Assembly: GCF_003014735.1 (NCBI RefSeq)
Contig: NZ_PYAX01000001.1
Span: 1 to 64,000 of the forward strand
Reading direction: 5' to 3'
From: Saccharothrix carnea
GTDB taxonomy: Bacteria; Actinomycetota; Actinomycetes; Mycobacteriales; Pseudonocardiaceae
DNA length: 64,000 nt
Part shown: positions 32,210-40,436 of the stretch, piece after piece
Layout: each line of letters opens with the position of its first letter
Numbering within the stretch: the first letter of the stretch is position 1
The notes under the pieces: model-generated
Databases searched by the model: none
What the model was told of the DNA's origin: nothing
The model's input: the letters and a program-made list of their open reading frames with translations, nothing else
Made by a program: the position numbers and the translations under genes

Positions 32210-33502
32210 CTACCGCCAACCGGCGCCCGGCAACTCCGCCACGCGCACGGGTTCTCCCGTCTCGAGGCTCCGGTTCGCGGCGAACCCCGTGACCAGCGAC
32301 AGCGCGCCGTCGCGGTGCGTGGCGCGGCGACCGAGCGGGTCCGGTTGGCCCGGTTCGCCGTACAGCACGTCGGTCATCCGCGCGTCCGCGCCGCCGTGCC
32401 CGGCGCCACCGGCCTCCAGCGGGATCTCGTCGGCCCGCCCGAACAGCGGCTGCACGGTCAGCCGCACGTGCCCCTCCTCGGGGTTGGCCTCCTTGCCGTG
32501 CACCGCGGGCTGCTGGCCGCTGACCCAGCTGTTCTCCACCACTTCCAGCTCCAGCCTGCCGCGGCTGCCGTTGACCATCAGCCGGTAGCCCTCCCACGGC
32601 GAGTAGGCCGTGAGGTGGTAGGTCAAGTTGGCGCCGTTGGCGTAGCGCACCAGCACCGACATGTCGTCCTCAATGGACACCCCGGGCGCGAACGGGTTCC
32701 GGTCGCGGTGGTAGCCGTCCTCGTGCTCGGCGTCGAGGTAGAGCCGGCGCAGCCAGTCGTTCCGCTCGACGTGCAGCGCGAACGGGTCACCCTGGGCCTC
32801 CGGCGAGCCGTGCACCCGGTCGTAGGGCCGGTGGTTGCCGTGGCGCTTGCCGTTCTCGTCGCCGTAGAAGAACAGCCGCCCGTGCGCGTACACGACGTCC
32901 GGCACCGAGTCGACCCACCAGTTGAGCAGGTCGAAGTGGTGGGTGGCCTTGTGCACCATCAGGCCGCCGGAGTTCGCCTTGTCGCGGTGCCAGCGGCGGA
33001 AGTAGTCGGCGCCGTGGCGCACGTCGAGCAGCCACTCGAAGTGCACCGAGCCGATCTCGCCGACCGCGCCGCCGGTCAGCAGCTCGCGGACCTTCTCGTG
33101 CACCGGGTTGTACCGGTAGTTGAACGTGACGGTGACCCGGCCGCCGGTGCGGTCGACGGCGTCGAAGACCTTGCCGACACCGGCCGGGTCGACCGTCATC
33201 GGCTTCTCGGTGACGACGTCGCAGCCCGCGTCCAGCGCCTCCACGATGTAGGTGTCGTGGTGGCGGTCGACCGTGCAGACCACGACCACGTCGACCCGCT
33301 CGCGCTCGATCATCCGCAGGAAGTCCTCGGCGGCGTAGGTCGGCACCGGCCGGTCGAGGCGTTCGTTGTGCACCGCCATGCGGGTGGGGTTGACGTCGCA
33401 GAACGCGACCAGCTCGCCCTGGTCGGAGTGCCGGACGATCGCGTCGACGTGCAACTCGGCCCGTGCGCCGGTGCCGACGACCGCGTAGCGCCTGCGTGCC
33501 AT
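32210..33502 (-). CDS. Gfo/Idh/MocA family oxidoreductase
   Basis: The product is 430 residues, cytoplasmic. The Rossmann domain begins 'RRYAVVGTGARAELHVDAIVRH'. 'VTEKPMTVDPAGVGKVFDAV' holds the family's EKP motif with the catalytic-region Lys at about residue 100, and 'NSGGLMVHKATHHFDLLNWWV' contains the conserved His-Asp. These enzymes oxidise or reduce sugars or cyclitols with NAD(P). GGGAGG precedes the ATG, and a 16-bp LacI/CcpA-like operator lies directly upstream, so sugar-responsive control is likely. Confidence 0.9.
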   Translation of the reverse strand: MARRRYAVVGTGARAELHVDAIVRHSDQGELVAFCDVNPTRMAVHNERLDRPVPTYAAEDFLRMIERERVDVVVVCTVDRHHDTYIVEALDAGCDVVTEKPMTVDPAGVGKVFDAVDRTGGRVTVTFNYRYNPVHEKVRELLTGGAVGEIGSVHFEWLLDVRHGADYFRRWHRDKANSGGLMVHKATHHFDLLNWWVDSVPDVVYAHGRLFFYGDENGKRHGNHRPYDRVHGSPEAQGDPFALHVERNDWLRRLYLDAEHEDGYHRDRNPFAPGVSIEDDMSVLVRYANGANLTYHLTAYSPWEGYRLMVNGSRGRLELEVVENSWVSGQQPAVHGKEANPEEGHVRLTVQPLFGRADEIPLEAGGAGHGGADARMTDVLYGEPGQPDPLGRRATHRDGALSLVTGFAANRSLETGEPVRVAELPGAGWR

Positions 33503-33514
33503 GCCTCGCCTCCC

Positions 33515-33530
33515 TGGAAAGCGTTTTCCA
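33515..33530 (-). promoter_or_regulatory. LacI-family (cre-like) operator
   Basis: The minus-strand sequence TGGAAAACGCTTTCCA is nearly a perfect palindrome with a central CG, the hallmark of LacI/CcpA family operators. It lies 13 bases upstream of the Gfo/Idh start, just before its ribosome-binding site. No LacI gene is present in the window, so the regulator is encoded elsewhere. Confidence 0.7.
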
Positions 33531-33570
33531 CCACGCTAACAGCCAGGGCCGGGCCACCGGGCCGCCGCCG

Positions 33571-34872
33571 TCAGCAGGGCGCGAACAGGCGGCGGGTGGT
33601 GTTGGGCGCGGTGTAGGCGGCGGGGTCGCTGAACTTGCAGCCGTAGTCCGGCGCCGCGACCACGACAGGGTCGTCCACCACGTCCGCGGCGGGCTTGCGA
33701 CCGGTGTCCACCCAGGTCAGCAGGTCGTCCCAGGCGGTGCCGACCTCGTTCGGGCTGAACTCGCAGTGGTTGACCGCGCGGATCGCCCGCTGCGCGAGCA
33801 GGTGCCCGCGGCCGTTGCGCTCGACCTCGCGCTCGTAGACCTGTTCCATCGAGAACGGCACGAACAGGTCGCCCAGGTCGTGCAGCGACAGCACCGGCGC
33901 GGTCGGGCGGCCGTCGATGCGGGCCACCTCGGTCAGCTTCGGCGTGACGCGGGCCTTCACGTTCTCCGGCAGCACGCGCTGCACCTCGCGGTTGACGTCG
34001 ACCGGCGCGTTCGGCGCGTACCGGGTCAGGGCGTTGGTGGCGACCTGACCCGGGTCGGCCGCCAGACCGTCACCGGCCGACGGCGCGGCCAGGCCGAACA
34101 GGAAGTCCTTCCAGAACGCGACCGCCGGCGCCGCACCGGGACGCGGGCCGCCGCTGCGGTTGGTGACGATCGCGGCGAACTGCGCGCCCCGCTCGTTCGG
34201 CGTGCCGGTCAGCCCCAGCTCGGCCTGGATCCGCGGCACGACCGAGGTCAGGTAGTCGTCCGGCGCGGGCCACGCGCGGATGCCGCTGAGGGCCTGCGCG
34301 GTGAGGTTGAAGTCGAGGAAGAAGTCGAACAGCTCCTGGTCGCCGAGCACCCCGCACAACGGCAGCGCGCCCCGGTAGAAGCCGGGGAACTGCTCCAGCG
34401 ACCGGCCGATGACGTGACCGCCCATGGAGACACCGGCGATGAGGATGTCGCGGGGCTTGCCGACCAGCTTGTGGAAGTGCTTGGCCAGCCCGTGCGTGCC
34501 CAGCACACCGGCCTTCACGTCGTAGCCGTTGCCGTAGTAGCTGGACGCCGCCCACGCGAAGCCCTGGTCGAGCAGCTTCTGGCGCAGCCCGTAGCCGGGC
34601 GGGTCGACGGTCAGCACGGTGCTCGCGCCGCGGAAGCCGTGCGCCCACATGGCCAGTCGGCCGTTCCAGCGCGGCGGGACCTCGATGGTGTACGCGGCGT
34701 GTTCGTGCACGCCTTGCAGCACCCGCGACGGCTCGCCACCGACCAGCGCCGGCGGCAACGGCGGGTTGTTGATCGTGTAGCCGGGCAGCGGCTGACCACC
34801 GGGCGGCGTCGACGCCGCGGCCGGTGGTGCCAGCAGGACCAGGACGAGCGCCAACCCGAAGATCCGTCGCAT
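33571..34872 (-). CDS. Secreted alpha/beta hydrolase
   Basis: The product is 433 residues from the ATG at 34872 (another ATG lies at 34881). A signal peptide is clear: MRRIFGLALVLVLLAPPAAAS. The mature enzyme shows 'RLAMWAHGFRGAS' as oxyanion-hole strand, the nucleophile elbow 'ILIAGVSMGGHVIGRS' near residue 150, 'PVLSLHDLGDLFVPFSM' with a likely acid, and 'RAVNHCEFSPNE' with the likely catalytic His. A Cys pair may form a disulphide. An upstream frame extension exists but would cover the neighbouring GNAT gene. The substrate is not evident. Confidence 0.8.
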   Translation of the reverse strand: MRRIFGLALVLVLLAPPAAASTPPGGQPLPGYTINNPPLPPALVGGEPSRVLQGVHEHAAYTIEVPPRWNGRLAMWAHGFRGASTVLTVDPPGYGLRQKLLDQGFAWAASSYYGNGYDVKAGVLGTHGLAKHFHKLVGKPRDILIAGVSMGGHVIGRSLEQFPGFYRGALPLCGVLGDQELFDFFLDFNLTAQALSGIRAWPAPDDYLTSVVPRIQAELGLTGTPNERGAQFAAIVTNRSGGPRPGAAPAVAFWKDFLFGLAAPSAGDGLAADPGQVATNALTRYAPNAPVDVNREVQRVLPENVKARVTPKLTEVARIDGRPTAPVLSLHDLGDLFVPFSMEQVYEREVERNGRGHLLAQRAIRAVNHCEFSPNEVGTAWDDLLTWVDTGRKPAADVVDDPVVVAAPDYGCKFSDPAAYTAPNTTRRLFAPC

Positions 34873-34886
34873 GGCGCCCATTGTGC

Positions 34887-35390
34887 TCACCACCGCAGGT
34901 CGGCCACCAGTTCTTCGTGGGTCAACTGGTAGTTCAACGGATAGCTGACCCGGATCACGTCGTCGTCCTCGCGGGTCAGGCGCGCACCCAGGAACGCGCG
35001 GGCGACCAGGCCCAACATCGCCTCGTTCTCGCCCAGCACGTCGCCGTGCAGCTCGGCGTAGCGCAGGTCGGTGCCGAGCCGGACCAGGGCGGCGATCAAC
35101 TCGGTGCCGACGCCCTTGCGCTGCCACGGGTCCACCACGGCCAGGGCGATCTCCGCGGTGTCGTCACCCGTCGCGATCAGGCGGGCGATGCCGATCGGCG
35201 TGCCGCGGCACTCGGCGACCACGGCGGCCTTGCGGTAGCCGTCGAGATCGGTCAGCCGGCGGCGCATGGACGCGGTGAGCCGCGGCACCGGGGCGTGGAA
35301 GCGCAGGTAGCGGCTCCGCGGTGACAGGCCGTCGAAGACGGTGTCGACGGCGTGGCCCGCCTCGGCGGCGTGCAGTTCGCGGACTCTCAT
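34887..35390 (-). CDS. GNAT family N-acetyltransferase
   Basis: The product is 167 residues. 'GLSPRSRYLRFHAPVPRLTASMRRRLTDLDGY' is a known opening for GNATs related to protein-lysine acetyltransferase domains. The acyl-CoA loop is 'AVVDPWQRKGVGTELIAALVRLG' at about 100-122, and 'NEAMLGLVARAFLGARLTRED' follows. The ATG at 35390 gives the natural start. It is divergent from an HxlR regulator gene, and the shared spacer holds a palindromic site, so the regulator probably controls this gene. Confidence 0.85.
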   Translation of the reverse strand: MRVRELHAAEAGHAVDTVFDGLSPRSRYLRFHAPVPRLTASMRRRLTDLDGYRKAAVVAECRGTPIGIARLIATGDDTAEIALAVVDPWQRKGVGTELIAALVRLGTDLRYAELHGDVLGENEAMLGLVARAFLGARLTREDDDVIRVSYPLNYQLTHEELVADLRW

Positions 35391-35404
35391 GACGGACGCC
35401 CCTT

Positions 35405-35445
35405 GGGTTCGGATTCCGAACCCTAGCTGGATCCGTTTTCCGAAC
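35405..35445. promoter_or_regulatory. Divergent operator for HxlR/GNAT pair
   Basis: GGGTTCGGATTCCGAACCC at 35405-35423 is palindromic around one base. A further TTCCGAAC half site at 35438-35445 repeats the one at 35414-35421 at a distance of 24 bases. It lies between the divergent starts at 35390 and 35468, the expected place for HxlR binding. Confidence 0.6.
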
Positions 35446-35453
35446 GCAAGGAG

Positions 35454-35459
35454 TATCGT
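35454..35459 (+). promoter_or_regulatory. -10 box, near-leaderless promoter of the hxlR-type gene
   Basis: TATCGT lies 8 bases before the ATG at 35468, directly after the operator half site. Confidence 0.45.
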
Positions 35460-35467
35460 CGGCGGAC

Positions 35468-35923
35468 ATGGCCCACGTGAAGGTTGCCGACGAGCTGTGC
35501 ACCGTGTCGTTGCCCGCCGCCCTGCTGGGTGAGCGGTGGACGTTGCTGCTGCTGCGGCAGGCGTTCCTGGGCACGCGGCGGTTCGAGGACTTCCAGACGT
35601 CCATGGACATCTCGCGCAGCGTGCTGACCGAACGACTGGGCACCCTGGTCGAGGAGGGCATCCTGCGCCGCGAGGCCTACAAGGACGTCCGGACCAGGTA
35701 CGAATACCGCCTGACCGAAAAGGGCCTCGACCTCTACCCCGTCCTGATGGCCCTGCGGAAGTGGGGCGACCGCTGGATGTCCCCCGCCGAGGGCCCGTCC
35801 TTCGACCTCCACCACCGCACGTGCGGCGGCGACGTAGGCGTCCACGTCTCCTGCGAGACCTGCGGCACCGAGCTGAGCGCAAGGGACGTCCGCGTCACAC
35901 CACTGCGCGACTCACATCCCTAA
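35468..35923 (+). CDS. HxlR family transcriptional regulator
   Basis: The product is 151 residues. The winged HTH (residues 10-100) is typical: 'LPAALLGERWTLLLLRQAFLGTRRFEDFQTSMDISRSVLTERLGTLVEEGILRREAYKDVRTRYEYRLTEKGLDLYPVLMALRKWGDRW'. The C-terminal end has four Cys (RTCGGDVGVHVSCETCGTELSA; one at 117, three more after) that could bind metal or sense redox state. It is divergent from a GNAT gene and shares a palindromic spacer with it, suggesting local control. Confidence 0.9.
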   Translation: MAHVKVADELCTVSLPAALLGERWTLLLLRQAFLGTRRFEDFQTSMDISRSVLTERLGTLVEEGILRREAYKDVRTRYEYRLTEKGLDLYPVLMALRKWGDRWMSPAEGPSFDLHHRTCGGDVGVHVSCETCGTELSARDVRVTPLRDSHP

Positions 35924-36020
35924 CCCGAGCCACCCCACCCACTCACCCACAACGGACCCCGCAGCCGGCCGGACCCGCGCAACCGACCCTGAGCGTTGAA
36001 TTCACATACTTCGAGCGTTG

Positions 36021-36064
36021 GACTCTCGCACCCTGAACGTACGACTCTCGCGCCCTGAACGTAC
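36021..36064. repeat. Tandem 22-bp direct repeat, two units
   Basis: Units at 36021-36042 and 36043-36064 start GACTCTCGC, differ at a single base, and each ends CCCTGAACGTAC. A partial third copy follows at 36065. Two GAGCGTTG boxes lie just upstream (35991 and 36013). The block fills the spacer between the convergent HxlR and membrane-protein genes. Confidence 0.7.
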
Positions 36065-36067
36065 GAC

Positions 36068-36517
36068 TCACGGGCGCGAGGCGAGCACCCGCTCCACCAC
36101 CGAGACCACGAAGATCAACCCGAGCAGCACCGCGAACATGGCGAAGTAGACCGTGTGCTCCTGCAGCTCAACCCGGTCAGCCGCCCACACGTCCATGACC
36201 GTGAAAGCCGTGAACCACCCGAGCCACCCCACCACCGCCGCCGCCAGCCACCGTGTACTGCGCCGCACCAAGGCCGCCACCGCGAGCAACCCCAGCGCCA
36301 GCTCGACCAGCTTGGCGAACCAGATCACCGGCAACACCCAGTCCGGCCCCAGCTCCAAGGTGGCATCGAGGTACCGCCCGACCTGCTGCTGCCGGTCCTT
36401 CCACCCCAACGGCAGCTCGGCGAAGTTCAACACCCCGAAAACCGCGAGGAACACCCCGACCGGGATGAACAGCCTCGACCACGGCGCACCGCCCCCGAAC
36501 ACCGACCTGTCGGCCAT
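36068..36517 (-). CDS. Small four-helix membrane protein
   Basis: The product is 149 residues with four hydrophobic segments (LFIPVGVFLAVFGVLNFAE, WVLPVIWFAKLVELALGLLAVAALV, WLAAAVVGWLGWFTAFTVM, YFAMFAVLLGLIFVVSVVE). The ATG at 36517 is preferred because AAGGGGG lies upstream and the frame before it lacks membrane character. The layout resembles DoxX-like proteins, but no signature was confirmed. It is convergent with the HxlR gene and precedes nothing obvious. Function unknown. Confidence 0.65.
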   Translation of the reverse strand: MADRSVFGGGAPWSRLFIPVGVFLAVFGVLNFAELPLGWKDRQQQVGRYLDATLELGPDWVLPVIWFAKLVELALGLLAVAALVRRSTRWLAAAVVGWLGWFTAFTVMDVWAADRVELQEHTVYFAMFAVLLGLIFVVSVVERVLASRP

Positions 36518-36614
36518 GGCCACCCCCTTCGTCACCACGAATGATGAGCGGGCGACCTGCCGGGCGAAGTACGGGTGTCCGTAGCACCCACCCTGCGTGA
36601 CCAGGCGAAACCGG

Positions 36615-39290
36615 TCAGTGGGCAGCAGCGTCCCAGGATCGGCCGACACCCACCGAGACCTCCATCGCCACCGACAACTCGTACGCGCCGCCCATCTGCG
36701 CGCGGACCAGCGCCTCGACCTGCTCGCGCTCGCCCTCGGCGATCTCCAGCACCAGTTCGTCGTGCACCTGCAGCAGCATCCGCGACCGCAGCCCCGACTC
36801 CTCCAGCGCCCGGAACACGCCGAGCATCGCCACCTTGATGATGTCCGCCGCGCTGCCCTGGATCGGCGCGTTCAACGCCATCCGCTCGGCCATCTCCCGG
36901 CGCTGCCGGTTGTCGCTGGTCAGGTCGGGCAGGTAGCGGCGCCGGCCGAGGATGGTCTCGGTGTAGCCCTTCTTCCGCGCGTCCTCGACCACGGCGTGCA
37001 GGTAGTCGCGCACCCCGCCGAACCGGGCGAAGTACGCCTCCTTCTGCTCCCGCGCCTCGGCCGCCGAGATCCGCAACTGCTGCGCCAGCCCGTACTCCGA
37101 CAGCCCGTACGCCAGCCCGTACGACATGGCCTTCACCCGGCGGCGCTGCTCGGCGGTGACCTCCGACGTCGGCACCGAGAACGCCCGCGACGCGACGAAC
37201 GTGTGCAGGTCCTCCCCGCTGCGGAACGCCTCGATCAGGCCCTCGTCCTCGGACAGGTGCGCCATGATCCGCATCTCGATCTGGCTGTAGTCCGCGGTCA
37301 TCAGCTCGGCGTAGCCCGGCCCGACCACGAACGCCTCGCGGATGCGCCTGCCCTCGTCCGTCCGGATCGGGATGTTCTGCAGGTTCGGGTCGGTGGACGA
37401 CAGCCGCCCGGTCGCCGCGATCGTCTGGTGGAACGTGGTGTGGATGCGGCCGTCGTCGGCCACCGACTTGAGCAGCCCGTCCACGGTCGACTTCAACCTG
37501 GTCACGTCCCGGTGCGCGAGCAGGTGCTGGAGGAACGGGTGCTGGGTCGACTCGAACAGGTTCTGCAGCGCGTCCGCGTCCGTGGTGTACCCGGTCTTGG
37601 TCTTCTTCGTCTTCGGCATCTGCAGCTCGTCGAACAGCACGGTCTGCAACTGCTTGGGCGACCCGAGGTTGATCTCCTTGCCGATCACCGAGTACGCGTC
37701 CTGAGCGGCCTGCTTCACGCCCGCCGCGAAGTGCGCCTCCAGCGCCGCCAGGTGCTCGGCGTCGATCGCGATGCCGACCGCCTCCACCTCGTCCAGCACC
37801 ATCATCAGCGGCAGCTCCAGCTCGGCCAGCAGCGACTCCTGGCCGGTGGCGACCAGCTCCGCGTCCAGCGCGTCGGCCAGCTCCGCCACCGCGAACGCCC
37901 GCACGATCGCCGCCTGCGCGGTCTTCTGCCGCTCCTCGGACTCGTCGGCCAGCAGCGACAGCTGGCCGTCGTCGGGCTCCTCGGCGCGCAGCTCGCGCTT
38001 GAGGTAGCGCAGCGCCAGGTCGTCCAGCGCGAACGACCGCTGGCCCGGCCGCACCAGGTAGGCGGCCAGCGCGGTGTCGCTGCTCACCCCGCGCAGCTTC
38101 CAGCCGCGCGCCCGCAGCTGCCGCAGCGGCAGCTTCAGGTCGTGCGCCGCCTTGGCCATCGACTCGTCGGCCAGCCACGCGGCCAGCGCGTTCTCGTCGG
38201 CCTCGGTCAGCGAGCCGACCTCGACGTACCCGCCCTCGCCGCCGACCGCGGCCAGCGCCAGGCCCTCCAGCTCGCCACCGGCGGAGCGGAACGCGATGCC
38301 GACCCGGCCGGAGCACGCGTGCGCTTCGAGCCACGCCGCCAGCCTGCCGGCGGGCACCTCACCGCCGCTGACCGTGAAGCCCTCCTCTGCCTCCGGCTCG
38401 GCGGTGGACAGGGTGGAGAACAGCCGGTCCCGCAGCACCCGGAACTCCAGCTCGTCGAACAGCCGGTGCACCGCGTCGCGGTCCCACGGCCTGGCCTCCA
38501 GCTCGACCGGGCCGACGGGCAGCTCCACGTCCCGCACCAGCTCGGTGAGCTGCCGGTTCAACATGATGTTGGCCAGGTTCGCGCGCAGCGCGTCGCCCAC
38601 CTTGCCCGGCACCTCGTCGATGTGGTCGATCAGGCCGTTCAGCGAGCCGAACTGGGTGAGCAGCTTCACGATCGTCTTGGGACCGACGCCGGGGGTGTTC
38701 GGCAGGTTGTCCGACGAGTCGCCGCGCACCGCCGCGTAGTCGGCGTACAGCTCGGGCGGCACGCCCTGCTTCTCCAGCACCAGCTCGGGGGTGTAGCGGG
38801 CCAGCTCGGACACGCCCTTGACCGGGTACAGCACCGTCACCTTGTCGGTGACCAGCTGCAACGCGTCGCGGTCGCCGGTGCAGATGAGCACCTCGTAGCC
38901 CAGCGCCGTGGCCTGCGTGGTGAGCGTGGCGATCAGGTCGTCGGCCTCGTAGTTGGCCTTGGACAGCACCGGGATGTTCAGCGTCCCGAGCACGTCCTCG
39001 ATCAGGCTCACCTGGCCGCGGAACTCGTCCGGCGTCTCGCTGCGACCGGCCTTGTACTCCGCGTAGGCCTCGGTGCGGAACGTCTTGCGCGAGACGTCGA
39101 ACGCCACCGCGACGTGCGTCGGCTTCTCGTCCCGCAGGAGGTTGATGAGCATCGACGTGAAGCCGTAGACCGCGTTGGTGGTCTGGCCCGTGCCCGTCTG
39201 GAAGTTCTCCTTGGGCAGCGCGAAGAAGGCGCGGTAGGCCATGGAGTGACCGTCGACCAGCAGCAGGCGGGAGGCTTCTGAAGTGCTCAC
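36615..39290 (-). CDS. polA: DNA polymerase I
   Basis: The product is 891 residues, used for Okazaki fragment processing and repair synthesis. Residues 1-290 are the 5'-3' flap nuclease (LLLVDGHSMAYRAFFAL, YEADDLIATL, CTGDRDALQLV, DNLPNTPGVGPKTIVKLL). Residues 300-480 are a 3'-5' exonuclease-like fold in which the catalytic DxE is not evident, as in other actinobacterial Pol I. The polymerase core has motif A 'DYSQIEMRIMAHLS', motif B 'RRRVKAMSYGLAYG' and motif C 'LQVHDELVLE'. The GTG at 39290 follows a TAGACT -10 box by 6 bases, so the mRNA is probably leaderless. Confidence 0.98.
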   Translation of the reverse strand: MSTSEASRLLLVDGHSMAYRAFFALPKENFQTGTGQTTNAVYGFTSMLINLLRDEKPTHVAVAFDVSRKTFRTEAYAEYKAGRSETPDEFRGQVSLIEDVLGTLNIPVLSKANYEADDLIATLTTQATALGYEVLICTGDRDALQLVTDKVTVLYPVKGVSELARYTPELVLEKQGVPPELYADYAAVRGDSSDNLPNTPGVGPKTIVKLLTQFGSLNGLIDHIDEVPGKVGDALRANLANIMLNRQLTELVRDVELPVGPVELEARPWDRDAVHRLFDELEFRVLRDRLFSTLSTAEPEAEEGFTVSGGEVPAGRLAAWLEAHACSGRVGIAFRSAGGELEGLALAAVGGEGGYVEVGSLTEADENALAAWLADESMAKAAHDLKLPLRQLRARGWKLRGVSSDTALAAYLVRPGQRSFALDDLALRYLKRELRAEEPDDGQLSLLADESEERQKTAQAAIVRAFAVAELADALDAELVATGQESLLAELELPLMMVLDEVEAVGIAIDAEHLAALEAHFAAGVKQAAQDAYSVIGKEINLGSPKQLQTVLFDELQMPKTKKTKTGYTTDADALQNLFESTQHPFLQHLLAHRDVTRLKSTVDGLLKSVADDGRIHTTFHQTIAATGRLSSTDPNLQNIPIRTDEGRRIREAFVVGPGYAELMTADYSQIEMRIMAHLSEDEGLIEAFRSGEDLHTFVASRAFSVPTSEVTAEQRRRVKAMSYGLAYGLSEYGLAQQLRISAAEAREQKEAYFARFGGVRDYLHAVVEDARKKGYTETILGRRRYLPDLTSDNRQRREMAERMALNAPIQGSAADIIKVAMLGVFRALEESGLRSRMLLQVHDELVLEIAEGEREQVEALVRAQMGGAYELSVAMEVSVGVGRSWDAAAH

Positions 39291-39296
39291 GCGCCG

Positions 39297-39302
39297 AGTC
39301 TA
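39297..39302 (-). promoter_or_regulatory. -10 box, leaderless promoter of polA
   Basis: TAGACT (minus strand) lies 6 bases before the GTG at 39290. Confidence 0.5.
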
Positions 39303-39341
39303 GGGTGGGGGTCCGACAGTTCCGCACCGACTGGAGCAACC

Positions 39342-39764
39342 GTGACGCCAGCACCCGAGGACGTCCCCGGCGCCGACCAGGCCGTCGCCCACGAGCAGCT
39401 CACCTCGAAGCTGGGCATCGAGATCACCCGATGGGATGCCGACCGGCTCGTCGGGACGATGCCGGTCAAGGGCAACCGCCAGCCGTACGGGCTGCTGCAC
39501 GGCGGGGCGAACGCGGCGCTGGCGGAGACCCTGGGCTCGGTCGCGGCGGCCATGCACGCGGCGCCGGACCGGCTGGCGGTCGGCCTGGAGCTGTCGTGCA
39601 CGCACCACCGGGGTGTCACCGAGGGCGTCGTCACGGGGGTGTGCACGCCGATCCACCGGGGCCGCAGCACCGCCACCTACGAGATCGTCATCACCGACGA
39701 GCAGGGCAGGCGCGCCTGCACGGCCCGGCTGACGTGCTTCCTCAAGGATGCCCCGAAAGTGTGA
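39342..39764 (+). CDS. PaaI-type hotdog-fold thioesterase
   Basis: The product is 140 residues, the usual length. Hotdog thioesterases of this group cleave acyl-CoA, often aromatic acyl-CoA. The family signature is 'YGLLHGGANAALAETLGSVAA' at about 48-68, with the conserved His-Gly-Gly and the catalytic Glu on the hotdog helix, and 'SCTHHRGVTEGVVTGVCTPIHRGRSTATYEI' forms the sheet. The GTG start has GGAG 8 bases upstream. It is divergent from polA, a pairing also seen in other actinobacteria. Confidence 0.9.
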   Translation: MTPAPEDVPGADQAVAHEQLTSKLGIEITRWDADRLVGTMPVKGNRQPYGLLHGGANAALAETLGSVAAAMHAAPDRLAVGLELSCTHHRGVTEGVVTGVCTPIHRGRSTATYEIVITDEQGRRACTARLTCFLKDAPKV

Positions 39765-39825
39765 AGGTGCGGTTCGGTCCGCCGAGGTGTGCAATTCAAG
39801 GTGACCCGGTGAGTCGGAGGTGGGC

Positions 39826-40380
39826 GTGCGGCGCGTGGTGGCGGTGATGGCCGTGGTGCTGGTCGCGGCAGGGTGCGGTGACACCCCGGTCGTGGCCGGG
39901 CCGGAGACCTCGGCGTCGTCGGCGCCGACGTACCCGGTGCCCGCCCAGACCGTGCGGCCGGACGAGAAGCCGCTCAAGATACCCACCACCGCGGACGGCG
40001 ACACGGCGTTCACGCTGGTCGGGCTGACCACCGAGGTGCCGACGCTGATCGGCAGCCACGCCGAGTTCCACGCCAAGGGCCAGTTCGTCCGGATCCGGAT
40101 GAGCGTGATCAACAACGGCCGCAGCAGCGTGTCGTTCGACGCGCGCAGGCACGTGCTGATCGACGACCGCGAGGTCGAGCACCAGGTGGACGCGCAGGCC
40201 ATGACCATCAAGCGGCAGCCGGAGACGATCGACCTCGGCGCGAACGTGCGCCTGGAGTACGACGTCTACTACGACCTGCCCGAGGACGCGAAACCGCTCG
40301 CGCTGCGCGTGTACGGCGGTCCGACGCTGACCGATCTGAAGGACGAGTCGAGCACCGAGATCCCGCTCGCCCAGCCGTAG
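39826..40380 (+). CDS. Secreted lipoprotein with an Ig-like (DUF4352-type) domain
   Basis: The product is 184 residues. The GTG at 39826 has GGAGG 5 bases upstream; an earlier GTG would overlap that site. The signal MRRVVAVMAVVLVAAGC ends in a lipobox. After a Ser/Ala/Pro linker, residues 50-180 carry 'GQFVRIRMSVINNGRSSVSFDARRHVLIDDREVEHQVD' and 'DLGANVRLEYDVYYDLPEDAKPLALRVYG', the pattern of DUF4352-like beta-sandwich domains on actinobacterial surface lipoproteins. It probably lies on the outer face of the membrane. Ligand unknown. Confidence 0.8.
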   Translation: MRRVVAVMAVVLVAAGCGDTPVVAGPETSASSAPTYPVPAQTVRPDEKPLKIPTTADGDTAFTLVGLTTEVPTLIGSHAEFHAKGQFVRIRMSVINNGRSSVSFDARRHVLIDDREVEHQVDAQAMTIKRQPETIDLGANVRLEYDVYYDLPEDAKPLALRVYGGPTLTDLKDESSTEIPLAQP

Positions 40381-40391
40381 CCGAGACCGGA

Positions 40392-40425
40392 TCCCGCCGG
40401 GCCGGCCACAGCCGGACCGGCGGGA
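40392..40425. terminator. Bidirectional hairpin terminator
   Basis: TCCCGCCGG at 40392-40400 pairs with CCGGCGGGA at 40417-40425, with further CCGG pairing inside the loop. It lies between the convergent lipoprotein gene and livF. Confidence 0.75.
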
Positions 40426-40436
40426 CTCCGGCACTC

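Noticed and set aside
34873..35127. Upstream extension of the secreted hydrolase frame
   Set aside because: It would remove the signal peptide from the N-terminus and overlap the GNAT gene; the ATG at 34872 (or 34881) gives a clean signal sequence.
36021..36064. CRISPR array
   Set aside because: The 22-bp units are directly adjacent with no spacers, and there are no cas genes.
36597..39281. 894-codon plus-strand frame opposite polA
   Set aside because: polA is unmistakable on the minus strand with all motifs; the opposite frame has none.
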